Assembly (NCBI GenBank): GCA_024234575.1
Contig: JACKOB010000002.1
Location: 558,001 to 622,000 of the forward strand
Reading direction: 5' to 3'
Source: Hahellaceae bacterium
Lineage (GTDB): Bacteria; Pseudomonadota; Gammaproteobacteria; Pseudomonadales; Oleiphilaceae
Length of the DNA stretch: 64,000 nucleotides
Positions 8,970 through 17,389 of this stretch are shown in pieces. The position numbers and the translations under genes were made by a program. Each line of letters begins with the position of its first letter. Positions within the stretch are counted from its first letter, which is position 1. The notes beneath the pieces were generated by a model that saw only the letters and a list, made by a program, of their open reading frames with translations, ran no database searches and was not told the origin of the DNA.

Positions 8970-10613
8970 TTAACCCTCCGCAGCGCGTCCTTTCTGTGGA
9001 AACAGACCTCTTGGCCGTTTCTGAATAAACAGGATGATAAACACCAGCACCAGAATTTTGGCGAGTACTGCACCGGCAAATGGCTCAAGGAACTTGTTGG
9101 CAACACCCAGCGATAGCCCGGCTACCATCACACCCCACAAATTACCGACACCACCAAAGACCACCACCATAAACGAATCGATGATATAGGCCTGCCCCAG
9201 GTTTGGACCCACATTGGTCAGCTGGCTTAACGCCACACCAGCAACCCCGGCGATACCTGATCCCAGGCCAAAGGTCATTGCATCTACCCATTCAGAGCGA
9301 ACACCCATGGCTCTTGCCATAGAGCGGTTTTGCGATACTGCCCGTACCTGTAATCCCAGTGCGGTTTTGCGCAAAATCAGAAACAGTGCAGCGAACACCA
9401 TAAAACAGAAAATAATGATATACAGACGGTTAAGGGTCAGTGAAAACACCGGGTTAATCTGCCATAAACCACTCATCCAGTCGGGTGTTTCAACAGAGCG
9501 ATTCAATGGCGAGAAAATGGTTCTTACCGCCTGTTGCAGAATCAAACTGACACCGAAAGTTGCCAGCAAAGTCTCTAATGGGCGGCCATATAAAAAGCGA
9601 ATAACGCCGCGCTCAATCGCAATGCCTACCAGGCCAGAAATCAGAAATGCCGCAGGCACTGCAACAAATAGAGAATACTCGATATGATTTGGCATCATTA
9701 GCTGAATAACATAAGTGGTATAGGCGCCAATCATAATCAGCTCGCCATGGGCCATGTTGATAACGCCCATCACGCCAAACGTAATGGCCAGACCGATAGC
9801 TGCCAGCACCAGTACAGAACCCAGACTTAAGCCGAAGAATAAGGTTTCAAGATGGCTATAGCGCACTAATTTTTCTTCAATGCCTTTCAACGCCGCTTTC
9901 GCCGCCCGTTTTACCGCGGCATTATCCGATGCACTTTCCATATTGATCAGGGCGAGTTTAACGGCAGGTTCAAGGCTATCTTTTAATGCACTAATTGAAG
10001 TGAGCTGAATAGCCGTATCCTCTGATTTCAACCCACCCATAGCCATGGCTGTTTTGATCAGCTCTTTAGCCTCGGAATTTTTCTCTGTAGTGGCCATTTT
10101 AGTGATGGTTTTAAGGCTGGCTGGATTTAAAGATGCCAGGCTTTCGCGTAATGCATTTAACCGAATCTCAACATTCGGGTTTTTCAGATTAAGTGTTGCC
10201 AGTGCACTACTAATTTCGTTACGTAGATTGTTGTTGACACCGACACGTTTGACCGCAGAAGACTTCACGACAAACTTTTCACCAGCCTTGTCCGCAGATG
10301 AAACGTATGATACTAAGTAACCTTCGTCATTTTTATCGTGTAAGTAGACCAACGTACTTTCTGGCTTGTAGCGATACAACGCCCCGTCAGTCAGTGCATT
10401 GAGAACAGTGGCTACGCGTGCATCGTCGCTATCAACAAGCAGTGCAACGCCCTCTGAAATGGATGGAAATTTTCCTGTTTCGATCTTGGATAAAGCTTGA
10501 TCAAAATTTTCATCAGCTGTGGCAACCGCACTCCACATCATGACAAATAAAGCTAAAAAAAACCCAAGACCCGAATTTACTGAGTTGGCCATAGAGGCAC
10601 GTTCGAATCTCAT
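8970..10613 (-). CDS. urtB: urea ABC transporter permease UrtB
   Basis: UrtB is the LivH-like permease of the urea importer. Beyond the usual LivH fold it carries the long N-terminal region known in proteobacterial UrtB: a signal-like helix, then about 220 polar residues probably in the periplasm, then the membrane domain with 'MAHGELIMIGAYTTYV'. Three ATGs compete (10622, 10613, 10592). I prefer 10613, which has AGGA about 11 bases upstream; at 10622 the AGGA would be too close. This gives 547 residues. The open frame extends further up to 10751, but that part overlaps the terminator-like hairpin and is unlikely to be translated. Confidence 0.9.
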   Translation of the reverse strand: MRFERASMANSVNSGLGFFLALFVMMWSAVATADENFDQALSKIETGKFPSISEGVALLVDSDDARVATVLNALTDGALYRYKPESTLVYLHDKNDEGYLVSYVSSADKAGEKFVVKSSAVKRVGVNNNLRNEISSALATLNLKNPNVEIRLNALRESLASLNPASLKTITKMATTEKNSEAKELIKTAMAMGGLKSEDTAIQLTSISALKDSLEPAVKLALINMESASDNAAVKRAAKAALKGIEEKLVRYSHLETLFFGLSLGSVLVLAAIGLAITFGVMGVINMAHGELIMIGAYTTYVIQLMMPNHIEYSLFVAVPAAFLISGLVGIAIERGVIRFLYGRPLETLLATFGVSLILQQAVRTIFSPLNRSVETPDWMSGLWQINPVFSLTLNRLYIIIFCFMVFAALFLILRKTALGLQVRAVSQNRSMARAMGVRSEWVDAMTFGLGSGIAGVAGVALSQLTNVGPNLGQAYIIDSFMVVVFGGVGNLWGVMVAGLSLGVANKFLEPFAGAVLAKILVLVFIILFIQKRPRGLFPQKGRAAEG

Positions 10614-10678
10614 TTTCGTCATTATCCTGTATTGATTCGCAAGAAAGCCCGCAATTCCCTGAATCATTTGACCAGTGC

Positions 10679-10736
10679 AAAAAAGACAGGCCTGACCTTT
10701 GTTCTCGCAAGAGAGGGGAGCAAGGCCAGGCCTGTC
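10679..10736 (-). terminator. intrinsic terminator/attenuator between urtA and urtB
   Basis: Minus-strand transcripts fold a stem of about 15 bp (10685-10701 with 10721-10736, one mismatch) followed at once by six U residues (10684-10679). It lies between urtA and urtB inside the operon, so it should end part of the transcription and keep the binding protein in excess. Confidence 0.85.
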
Positions 10737-10763
10737 AACAAACTGGTTCAAATGTTAATCAAA

Positions 10764-12053
10764 TCAGAAGTTTTGACCTGAACACTTAGCAGTCTTAACG
10801 TTGTAGTTTCCGCAAGACAGGGGCTTACGCCAATCAGAGATAAGGTCTTTTGAACCTGGCAGAAAATCAGACCATGCGTCACCCACAACCGTGCCAGGTG
10901 TCTGCGATACAATCTGGAACTGGCCATCATCCTGAATCTCACCAATGAGCACAGGCTTAGTGATGTGATGGTTTGGCATCATGGCAGAATAGCCGCCAGA
11001 CAAGTTAGGTACCGCAATACCAATCAATGCATCCTGCACCGCTTCAGAGTCGGTGGTACCAGCTTTCTCTACCGCTTTAACCCACATATTGAAACCGATA
11101 TAGCTCGCTTCCATCGGGTCATTGGTTACACGATCAGCATTTTTAATGTATTTCTTCCAGCTCTCAATAAAGGCATCGTTCGTTTCAGACTCAACGCTCT
11201 GAAAGTAGTTCCATGCAGCCAGATGACCTACCAATGGCTTAGTGTCAATACCAGAAAGCTCTTCTTCACCAACAGAGAATGCCACAACTGGAATATCCTG
11301 TGCTGAAATGCCCTGGTTGCCCAACTCTTTGTAGAACGGTACGTTTGCATCGCCATTAATGGTCGAAACAACCGCTGTTTTCATGCCTGCCGAGCCAAAT
11401 TTCTTCACATCAGAAACAATGCTTTGCCAATCAGAGTGTCCGAAAGGTGTGTAGTTGATCATGATGTCCGATTCTTTCACGCCTTTTGCTTTCAGATAGG
11501 CTTCCAGAATTTTGTTGGTTGTACGCGGATAAACATAATCTGTGCCCGCCAGAACCCAGCGCTTCACTCCCAAATCATTCATCAAATAATCAACCGCTGG
11601 TATTGCCTGCTGATTGGGCGCGGCACCAGTGTAGAAAACGTTTTTGGATGATTCTTCGCCTTCATACTGAACCGGGTAGAAAAGAATGCTGTTTAGCTCT
11701 TCAAACACGGGTAACACAGACTTTCTGGACACTGACGTCCAGCAACCGAATACCGCAGATACTTTTTCTTTCTCTACCAGTTCACGGGCTTTCTCAGCAA
11801 ACAAAGGCCAGTTTGACGCAGGGTCAACTACCACCGCTTCCAGCTTCTTGCCCAATACACCGCCCTTTTTGTTCTGCTCTTCGATAAGCATCAACACCGT
11901 ATCTTTCAATGTTGTTTCACTGATGGCCATCGTTCCGGAAAGAGAGTGCAGTACACCCACCTTAATCGTATCTTCTGCAGACATCGTTACCGCAGAAAAA
12001 GACATTGTCATTGCTGCCGCTAGTCCGGTAAGTGCAAATTTGGTTTTTTTCAT
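10764..12053 (-). CDS. urtA: urea ABC transporter substrate-binding protein UrtA
   Basis: UrtA is the periplasmic urea receptor, a type I binding protein of the amide/branched-chain amino acid family (Peripla_BP_5). The 429-residue precursor has a signal peptide of about 26 residues ending near 'AVTMSAED'. It is followed by 'IKVGVLHSLSGTMAISE', the typical family start, and 'GCWTSVSRKSVLPVFEE', typical of UrtA/AmiC-like proteins. It is the first gene of the importer, 58 bases from the predicted transcription start of a sigma-54 promoter. A terminator-like hairpin follows and probably raises its expression relative to urtB. Confidence 0.96.
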   Translation of the reverse strand: MKKTKFALTGLAAAMTMSFSAVTMSAEDTIKVGVLHSLSGTMAISETTLKDTVLMLIEEQNKKGGVLGKKLEAVVVDPASNWPLFAEKARELVEKEKVSAVFGCWTSVSRKSVLPVFEELNSILFYPVQYEGEESSKNVFYTGAAPNQQAIPAVDYLMNDLGVKRWVLAGTDYVYPRTTNKILEAYLKAKGVKESDIMINYTPFGHSDWQSIVSDVKKFGSAGMKTAVVSTINGDANVPFYKELGNQGISAQDIPVVAFSVGEEELSGIDTKPLVGHLAAWNYFQSVESETNDAFIESWKKYIKNADRVTNDPMEASYIGFNMWVKAVEKAGTTDSEAVQDALIGIAVPNLSGGYSAMMPNHHITKPVLIGEIQDDGQFQIVSQTPGTVVGDAWSDFLPGSKDLISDWRKPLSCGNYNVKTAKCSGQNF

Positions 12054-12120
12054 TGTTCATGCTCCTGACTTATTAGGTTGTGTCCACGCCATATGAAAAG
12101 CTTGCGCTTTACACCCTAGA

Positions 12121-12138
12121 TAGCCAGTACCATGCCAG
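12121..12138 (-). promoter_or_regulatory. sigma-54 (RpoN) type promoter of urtA
   Basis: On the minus strand the element reads TGGCATGGTACTGGCTA. It matches the -24/-12 consensus TGGCACG-N4-TTGC with two differences and exact 10-base GG-to-GC spacing (GG at 12136-12135, GC at 12124-12123). Transcription would start near 12111. Confidence 0.72.
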
Positions 12139-12212
12139 TTTTATTTTATTCATATATTTCATGAAGTTATAAAATATACAGATGCAAATCAATGAATCAA
12201 TTTTCTACTTGC

Positions 12213-12300
12213 GCACCAAATAAACCCCCACATTTTGTGAATTGCACCAAATAACTGCAAATCTGTGCACCATTTTAAAAACCATAAAAACCCTGCACCA
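12213..12300. promoter_or_regulatory. four GCACCA half-sites, NtrC-like enhancer
   Basis: GCACCA occurs at 12213-12218, 12244-12249, 12267-12272 and 12295-12300. It matches the half-site of the NtrC consensus TGCACC-N5-GGTGCA. The second full-length halves are poor. The cluster lies about 75-165 bp upstream of the -24 element, the normal distance for an enhancer. Confidence 0.55.
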
Positions 12301-12398
12301 TAGAAAAGCAACGGAACGCACATAATTGACGCGGCACAACAGCGCACTGCAAAAACTACACTATTATGGGCCATATTATTCTAGCGACGGAAAAGCAC

Positions 12399-12815
12399 AT
12401 GCGGCACACGTTAAAAGCCAATTTACTGCCAGACTTTGCAGGCAAAAGAGTTCTCAAAATAGCCCTGAGAACCGCGCATTTACTCGCTATTTCGGTTATC
12501 TGCGGCGCTGTTTTGCTTGAGGCCAACCAGGCAACACTACACTACTACTGGCTGGCCGCCATCAGCACGGGTATCGCCATGCTTTTAATTGATGCACTAT
12601 CGAATCTTGTCTGGTTTGTTCAGGTGCGGGGAATGATTATCGGACTAAAGCTACTGCTGCTCCTGACGCTGCCCTTAGCGCCAGGATGGGGCATACCGGT
12701 AATTGTTGTGGTGATGATATTGTCGGGAATAATCGCGCATGCGCCGGGCAGCTGGCGCTATTACTCACTCTGGCATGGCAAAGTGATAAAGTCTCTGCAC
12801 GACAGTAAAGGCTAA
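12399..12815 (+). CDS. small four-helix membrane protein, unknown function
   Basis: I do not recognise a named family. The 138-residue product has a charged N-terminus (MRHTLKANLLPDFAGKRVLK), then about four hydrophobic segments at roughly residues 25-40, 45-62, 72-92 and 95-115, and a basic C-terminus 'RYYSLWHGKVIKSLHDSKG'. The helix pattern with 'RTAHLLA' and 'SGIIAHAPGSWRYYS' recalls CopD-like or other small four-helix inner-membrane proteins, but this is weak. I chose the ATG at 12399, which follows GGAAAAGCAC, over an in-frame ATG at 12366 with no ribosome site. It is divergent from urtA, so the putative NtrC sites could also serve it. Confidence 0.75.
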   Translation: MRHTLKANLLPDFAGKRVLKIALRTAHLLAISVICGAVLLEANQATLHYYWLAAISTGIAMLLIDALSNLVWFVQVRGMIIGLKLLLLLTLPLAPGWGIPVIVVVMILSGIIAHAPGSWRYYSLWHGKVIKSLHDSKG

Positions 12816-12861
12816 ATATGCTAACGAGCCTGGAGACCTTGCCTGCTGCCCCTAATCTCCA

Positions 12862-14250
12862 TCAGCTATCCTTTTTCAGGTCAACCGGCGCTTTATCCTT
12901 AGCCGAACTAATGTCTGCGGCAAGCACATCGGCCACCACCTGACTCGACGTCCTTAACGCCTGACTTCCTACCTTCAGTGAGTCGTAAATAACATTGGCG
13001 ATGCCATGATGTATCTCTTTAACAGCTTTTGAGGTGTGCTTCGTCACCGGTATTTTCTCCAAAATGGATAAGGGCTCATCAGCGATTGACATATGCACCA
13101 GCTTGACGCTCTTAAGCAACTCATCAAACCCGGCTGTTAACGCCTGCATCGTACCTACAATGTGCTCGGCCTTCACTCTGCCTGCGGTTTTACTTTTGGG
13201 TTTCAGTACCGGCGCATAACTGCGAGCAGGGCCGGTTGATTCTTCTTCTAGCCACGCATCAATCTGTTGATAGACAGGCTCTGCACTGGCCAGTTTAAGA
13301 TGAGGAATACCAAAAAAATGAGCAACCGGGCTACCAGCCGGAGCACCTTCCGGCAAAGCACTGGGCGTTCTGACCAAACTATCACCCACCAAAAAGTTCA
13401 TCACTTCCTGATGCTCTTTACCCACTGACCCAGAGATAAAGTGGTGTTTGATCTGTGGTGGAAAGCCATAAGCCGCCTCGACGGATTCTGGCACATGCAC
13501 ACAGTCATCATCACTCAAAGCATGATTACGCGCATAAGATTGCGTGCGGGAAAACTCATCTGCTAATAATCCGTGACGAAGGTCTTTAATACCCCGGCTG
13601 CGCAAATCAACCCAATCCGCCCAATGGCTTATATAGTCGCGGGGCATTTGCCGCAACACACTGCTTGTTAAGGTGCCAAACTTTTCTAAAGGCGCGCCTT
13701 CATGGGGAGAGCCGATATAGAAAGTCTGCTTTACTTTTTTAACCCAACTTTTATGCATGATACTCGCATCATGCAAGGCGTGTCGGATAATCAACCCCCC
13801 CATACTAAAGCCTATAAGTACGATCTCATCAACCGGCTGAGGATATGCCGCCAGTAAATCTGTCATCGCCTGGGAAAAAGACAAGCCATTTTCCTTAATT
13901 TCCAGGCCAGAGTTATACCTGATGTAAAACGGAGTATAACCGGACCGGTAATGTAACCTTGTTGCAAAATTGTCTTCTACCGGGTCCGCTTCCTGACTGA
14001 TATTCCAAATCGTTTCAAGGTTCGTTAGGCCGTGCAGCATTACGACCAGCTTGGAACTAATCGGATAGGGATACTCAGTTAACGCTTGATTACTTAGCTC
14101 TACCCGCTCTCGATGAACGTAAAAACCCATTTTGGTCGCCAATGGATTACCCTGGCGCTGCAAGTAGTCACCAAAAATACCATTTATCGCCGACAGCCCT
14201 ACTCGTCCCGCATGCTGCCAGTTAACACCTTTATCATCACTATTCGCCAT
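12862..14250 (-). CDS. lipase-like alpha/beta hydrolase with helical C-terminal extension
   Basis: This is a probable cytoplasmic esterase/lipase of the alpha/beta hydrolase fold (462 residues). 'MLHGLTN' near residue 71 is the oxyanion-hole region and 'GFSMGG' places the nucleophile at Ser149. 'YIGSPHEGAPLEKF' follows the pattern of triacylglycerol lipases and PGAP1-like proteins, and 'HFFGIPHLKLA' may supply the catalytic His. After about residue 340 comes a roughly 120-residue helix-rich, Ala/Lys/Ser-rich tail not needed for the fold. No signal peptide is visible. The ATG at 14250 has a GGGG ribosome site. A perfect palindrome 25 bases upstream suggests dedicated repressor control. Confidence 0.82.
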   Translation of the reverse strand: MANSDDKGVNWQHAGRVGLSAINGIFGDYLQRQGNPLATKMGFYVHRERVELSNQALTEYPYPISSKLVVMLHGLTNLETIWNISQEADPVEDNFATRLHYRSGYTPFYIRYNSGLEIKENGLSFSQAMTDLLAAYPQPVDEIVLIGFSMGGLIIRHALHDASIMHKSWVKKVKQTFYIGSPHEGAPLEKFGTLTSSVLRQMPRDYISHWADWVDLRSRGIKDLRHGLLADEFSRTQSYARNHALSDDDCVHVPESVEAAYGFPPQIKHHFISGSVGKEHQEVMNFLVGDSLVRTPSALPEGAPAGSPVAHFFGIPHLKLASAEPVYQQIDAWLEEESTGPARSYAPVLKPKSKTAGRVKAEHIVGTMQALTAGFDELLKSVKLVHMSIADEPLSILEKIPVTKHTSKAVKEIHHGIANVIYDSLKVGSQALRTSSQVVADVLAADISSAKDKAPVDLKKDS

Positions 14251-14274
14251 TGCAACACCCCAAAACAATTATTA

Positions 14275-14290
14275 GTGTACAATTGTACAC
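14275..14290. promoter_or_regulatory. 16-bp perfect palindrome, operator-like
   Basis: GTGTACAATTGTACAC is fully self-complementary and sits 25 bases upstream of the hydrolase ATG, where a repressor would block initiation. Such palindromes are typical of TetR-family operators, but no regulator gene is adjacent. Confidence 0.6.
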
Positions 14291-14609
14291 CCGAATAACA
14301 ACGCTTGCCAGATTAATTTTTGTTCGATTCGCAATCCAAACAGCCATTACCATTTACAAACATCCACCTAAATAGAGCCAGATAAGAACTAAATCTAGTT
14401 GTTAATCATAACGATCCATATGTTTTTTAATCTGACTTCATTTTATAGGATATAAAAATATTAATTGGCCGGATTTACCAGTGGTTTGTAATAGTTCGCC
14501 ATAGCCAATGGCTCGGCATTGCCTTAGATTCCTTCTATGGCTATTAAGATAACAGCAAGCAATGACCACTAACCCATCTATCAACCCAATATTAAGGCGG
14601 TCTGTCATT
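14291..14609. other. 319-base intergenic stretch between hydrolase and GST-N gene
   Basis: The stretch is AT-rich between two divergent genes. Apart from the palindrome just to its left I see no hairpin, convincing promoter hexamers or short gene. An in-frame ATG at 14562 exists for the downstream gene but lacks a ribosome site. Confidence 0.5.
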
Positions 14610-15374
14610 ATGAATAGGATGCTCGATGTCACCACATCTGTCATCGCGTCAACCATGCGCTCATGGCGGGGAAGTACCAGCAGTAAAAAAACCAAGCTAC
14701 CAGCGCAACCACTACAACTATTTGATCGTGAAGCACACCCCGCCTGCCGACTGGTGCGGGAAGCAATAACCGAGCTTAACCTTGATGCGATGATCTATCC
14801 GGTTCCGGAAAATGGATCTCGACATCAAGATCGTTTACGCGACCTATCAGGAGACACTGCCATACCTTTCCTGTTCGACCCAAACTCGGGACAAAAACTC
14901 ACTGGCGTCGATGCGATTGTGACCTATCTTTTCGGGCAGTATCGCGGTACCGATGCCCCCGCTGAATTACTTGGCAGCAAGCGCAACCTGAGTGCATCCA
15001 GTCTTGCCGGCAAAGTACGATTAGGGGCAGGAAAATGCGCGCGTTCATCGAAAGCGCCAGAAAACTACCTGACGTTATACAGCTTCGAATCCAGCCCTTA
15101 TTCACGACTGGCACGAGAGACCCTTTGCGAGCTAGAAATTCCTTATTTGCTGGTTAACCTCGGAAAACAGCAGCGTCAGGATATGGGCCCGGCCAAAATG
15201 CGGCTGACATTGAAGCCATATAAGCCATTACCAGGAACGAAAAGAGAGGATTTTTTCCGCAAGCATGGGGATGTAATGGTGCCTTTTCTGGAAGATCCCA
15301 ACACCGGCACTGAGATGTTTGAGTCTGCCAATATCGTAAAATATCTCAATGCACAGTATGCCTTAAAACCCTAA
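14610..15374 (+). CDS. tandem glutathione S-transferase N-domain (thioredoxin-fold) protein
   Basis: The 254-residue protein contains two consecutive GST_N/glutaredoxin-like folds and no GST helical C-domain. Copy one (about residues 30-112) starts 'LQLFDREAHPACRLVREA' and ends 'DAIVTYLFGQY'. Copy two (about 150-252) starts 'LTLYSFESSPYSRLARET' and ends 'ANIVKYLNAQY'. Copy one keeps a cysteine (HPAC) where copy two has SPYS, so the copies probably differ in chemistry. Both have the cis-Pro region ('AIPFLFDPNSG', 'MVPFLEDPNTG') used to grip glutathione. The N-terminus is short and basic. The ATG at 14610 follows AAGGCGG. The function is unknown; a glutathione-dependent redox role is an inference. 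Confidence 0.8.
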   Translation: MNRMLDVTTSVIASTMRSWRGSTSSKKTKLPAQPLQLFDREAHPACRLVREAITELNLDAMIYPVPENGSRHQDRLRDLSGDTAIPFLFDPNSGQKLTGVDAIVTYLFGQYRGTDAPAELLGSKRNLSASSLAGKVRLGAGKCARSSKAPENYLTLYSFESSPYSRLARETLCELEIPYLLVNLGKQQRQDMGPAKMRLTLKPYKPLPGTKREDFFRKHGDVMVPFLEDPNTGTEMFESANIVKYLNAQYALKP

Positions 15375-15394
15375 ACGGTTTGGGTAGTTGGGTG

Positions 15395-15805
15395 CTAGCT
15401 CCATGCCTCTGCCAGCGCCTGCTCGACCCACTCGCTAACTTCGGGTTCAAGATAGAGCTGTTCAAGCAGCTCTTGTGCCCAATCTTCATCTTTTAGTTTG
15501 TGTAACATGGCTACGCCAATGACTTGTACGGCGGGCACCTTGCTCCAGACAGACTTATGCAGGCAGTGCCAGTGATTGACATCTATTTTCTTTGGCTGTT
15601 CGAGCTGTTGGCGGCAGATATCACAGACAAAAATAGTCCGATCCGGGTCTGGCTCCGCTTGCAGGGGCGGCACTTCCCAAGGGCTTAGCGCAACCGAGCA
15701 GTGCAGGCACAGCTCACAGCAAGAACCCGCTCGTCTGGCTAAATACTTGCCCATATTGCTTAGCTGCCCCGCTCGCTCCCTGTGCTTTTCATGTCGTTTA
15801 GACAT
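15395..15805 (-). CDS. PhnA-like zinc-ribbon protein
   Basis: The 136-residue protein resembles the PhnA domain family found widely in marine gammaproteobacteria: 'RAGSCCELCLHC' and 'FVCDICRQQLEQP' form a likely four-cysteine zinc site. These are followed by 'HWHCLHKSVWSKVPAVQVI', the family signature. Despite its name, PhnA is not part of C-P lyase and its activity is unclear here; some relatives were reported as phosphonoacetate hydrolase, an assignment that is disputed. The ATG at 15805 has AGGA seven bases upstream; the longer frame to 15865 is unnecessary. It converges with the GST-N gene. Confidence 0.82.
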   Translation of the reverse strand: MSKRHEKHRERAGQLSNMGKYLARRAGSCCELCLHCSVALSPWEVPPLQAEPDPDRTIFVCDICRQQLEQPKKIDVNHWHCLHKSVWSKVPAVQVIGVAMLHKLKDEDWAQELLEQLYLEPEVSEWVEQALAEAWS

Positions 15806-16131
15806 CTCAGTATCCTGCAGAAATTCGGATACATTGAGCCTAGTCGTCGCTAAATTTGGTGTCAAAAAATTCGATTAACTCCTATACCATCAAGGGTAAA
15901 GAGTATAGACTTTGCCCAGAGATAAGTTGCTTCAAGGGGCTAATACCTCTCTCGACAAGACTAACTGCGCAGCTATACGTGAAGCGTCACTCACGCTATC
16001 TCTTCGATACAAAACTCCCGTTAGGGTAGTCAAACTTCAGAAATCACCCAGAACCCGCAGGTCGCGTCAAACGTCTAAACCTTCAGGTAAGCGGCGCTTT
16101 CACAATTCAAAAAAAGATAAAAGGCCAGTCT
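15806..16131. other. 326-base divergent intergenic region upstream of the FKBP gene
   Basis: The region separates the PhnA-like gene from the FKBP gene. A 79-codon plus-strand frame (15912-16151) crosses the FKBP start. It is very rich in Arg, Lys and Ser with no ribosome site, so I read it as chance. I see no clear promoter pair or hairpin. Confidence 0.45.
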
Positions 16132-16596
16132 ATGACAATAGCAAACGGTAAAGTCGTCACTATTCATTACACTCTCACCGACGAAGATGGCGCGACCATT
16201 GACAGCTCACAAGGTGGTGAGCCATTAGTTTATTTACATGGTGCAAGTAACATTATCCCAGGCCTCGAAAATGCATTAAGCGGCAAAAACACTGGCGATG
16301 CACTGGACGTTACCATCGCCCCTGAAAACGCATATGGGCCACACGTGCCAGAAATGGTTCAGGAAGTACCTCGCAGTGCTTTTGAGGGTGTCGATAGTAT
16401 CGAGCCAGGTATGTCGTTTCAGGCCGCTGCAGAAGATGGCCGCAGTCAGCGCGTAGTGGTAACAGCCGTTTCGGATGACACGGTAACAGTTGATGGCAAC
16501 CACCCTCTGGCGGGCAAACAGCTGACTTTCGATGTAACAGTTGTGGATATTCGTGATGCCAGCGAAGAAGAAGTTGCTCACGGCCACGTGCACTAG
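16132..16596 (+). CDS. FKBP-type peptidyl-prolyl isomerase (SlyD-like)
   Basis: This 154-residue cytoplasmic isomerase/chaperone has the SlyD layout: FKBP strands ('VVTIHYTLTDEDGATIDSS', 'PLVYLHGASNIIPGLENAL'), then the inserted flap domain (about residues 65-125, 'APENAYGPHVPEMVQEVP'), then the final FKBP strand 'LTFDVTVVDIRDASEEE'. It ends 'HGHVH', a short remnant of the long metal-binding tail seen in E. coli SlyD, so nickel binding is possible but weak. AAAGG lies seven bases before the ATG. A nickel-handling link to urease would be interesting but is only inference. Confidence 0.92.
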   Translation: MTIANGKVVTIHYTLTDEDGATIDSSQGGEPLVYLHGASNIIPGLENALSGKNTGDALDVTIAPENAYGPHVPEMVQEVPRSAFEGVDSIEPGMSFQAAAEDGRSQRVVVTAVSDDTVTVDGNHPLAGKQLTFDVTVVDIRDASEEEVAHGHVH

Positions 16597-16824
16597 ACAG
16601 AGATACCATAGCCCTTCATGCGAGGCTTCGCACCCTGCGAAAAAGCAATTGCCTTTGTGTGAGGGGTTTTCTGTTTCATTCTGGTTCACAGATTTATCAC
16701 CAGTGGATGACTACCACTGCGATGAGTATCCGTAGCGAAATACCAGATTTATTCGTGGTAGCACCTCAATTAACTTTTCTCTTACCCTTCAATTGGACGC
16801 TTTCTTTAGCCTCTTGGAGTTCAA

Positions 16825-17310
16825 ATGACTTTATGCCCCTGTGGTAATCAGCAGAGCTACCAAGACTGCTGCCAGCCCTTTCATAGTGGCGCAAGCACCG
16901 CAAAAACTGCCGAACAGCTGATGCGCTCGCGCTATTCAGCATTCGTAAAAAAGCTTGCGACCTACCTGCTGGACACCCACCAGCACAGCACCGATACCAG
17001 GGCGCAATTGACAGAGACATTTGCACACACCCAGTGGACAAAGCTCGAAATTGTCAGCGTAGAGAAAGGCAGTGAACAAGACTGCGAAGGTCGGGTTGAA
17101 TTTATTGCCAGCTATCGTTCACCCGAGGGTACGGGTCAATTACATGAGAATTCCAGATTTGTAAAAGAGAATAGTCGTTGGCTTTATGTCGATGGCGAGA
17201 TGAAACACCAGCCAGAGGGGCCTGACAAACAGCCCGCGATGGCGAAAATTGGCAGAAATGACCCGTGCTGGTGTGGTAGTGGAAAGAAATCAAAAAAATG
17301 CCACCACTAA
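16825..17310 (+). CDS. ychJ: YchJ family SEC-C motif protein
   Basis: The 161-residue protein matches YchJ (UPF0225). A zinc-binding SEC-C motif lies at each end ('CPCGNQQSYQDCCQPFH' at residues 4-20 and 'RNDPCWCGSGKKSKKCHH' at the C-terminus) around an NTF2-like core with 'TAEQLMRSRYSAFVKKLATYL'. SEC-C motifs bind zinc and in SecA contact SecB and ribosomes. The biochemical role of YchJ is unknown. The C-terminal motif is present in only part of the family. A TTGGAG ribosome site precedes the ATG. Confidence 0.93.
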   Translation: MTLCPCGNQQSYQDCCQPFHSGASTAKTAEQLMRSRYSAFVKKLATYLLDTHQHSTDTRAQLTETFAHTQWTKLEIVSVEKGSEQDCEGRVEFIASYRSPEGTGQLHENSRFVKENSRWLYVDGEMKHQPEGPDKQPAMAKIGRNDPCWCGSGKKSKKCHH

Positions 17311-17389
17311 GGAGTTAACCTTACAGTGATGGCCTTATTTTTCATATTGCTCTGACCGGCACATAGCAAGCGCTGGTCGCGGGATGCAA

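Noticed and set aside
12257..12273. Second sigma-54 like site reading TGGTGCACAGATTTGCA on the minus strand
   Set aside because: The GG-to-GC spacing is 11, not 10, and it overlaps an NtrC-like half-site. The 12121-12138 element fits better.
15912..16151. 79-codon basic frame before the FKBP gene
   Set aside because: It has skewed composition and no ribosome site, and it overlaps the FKBP start.
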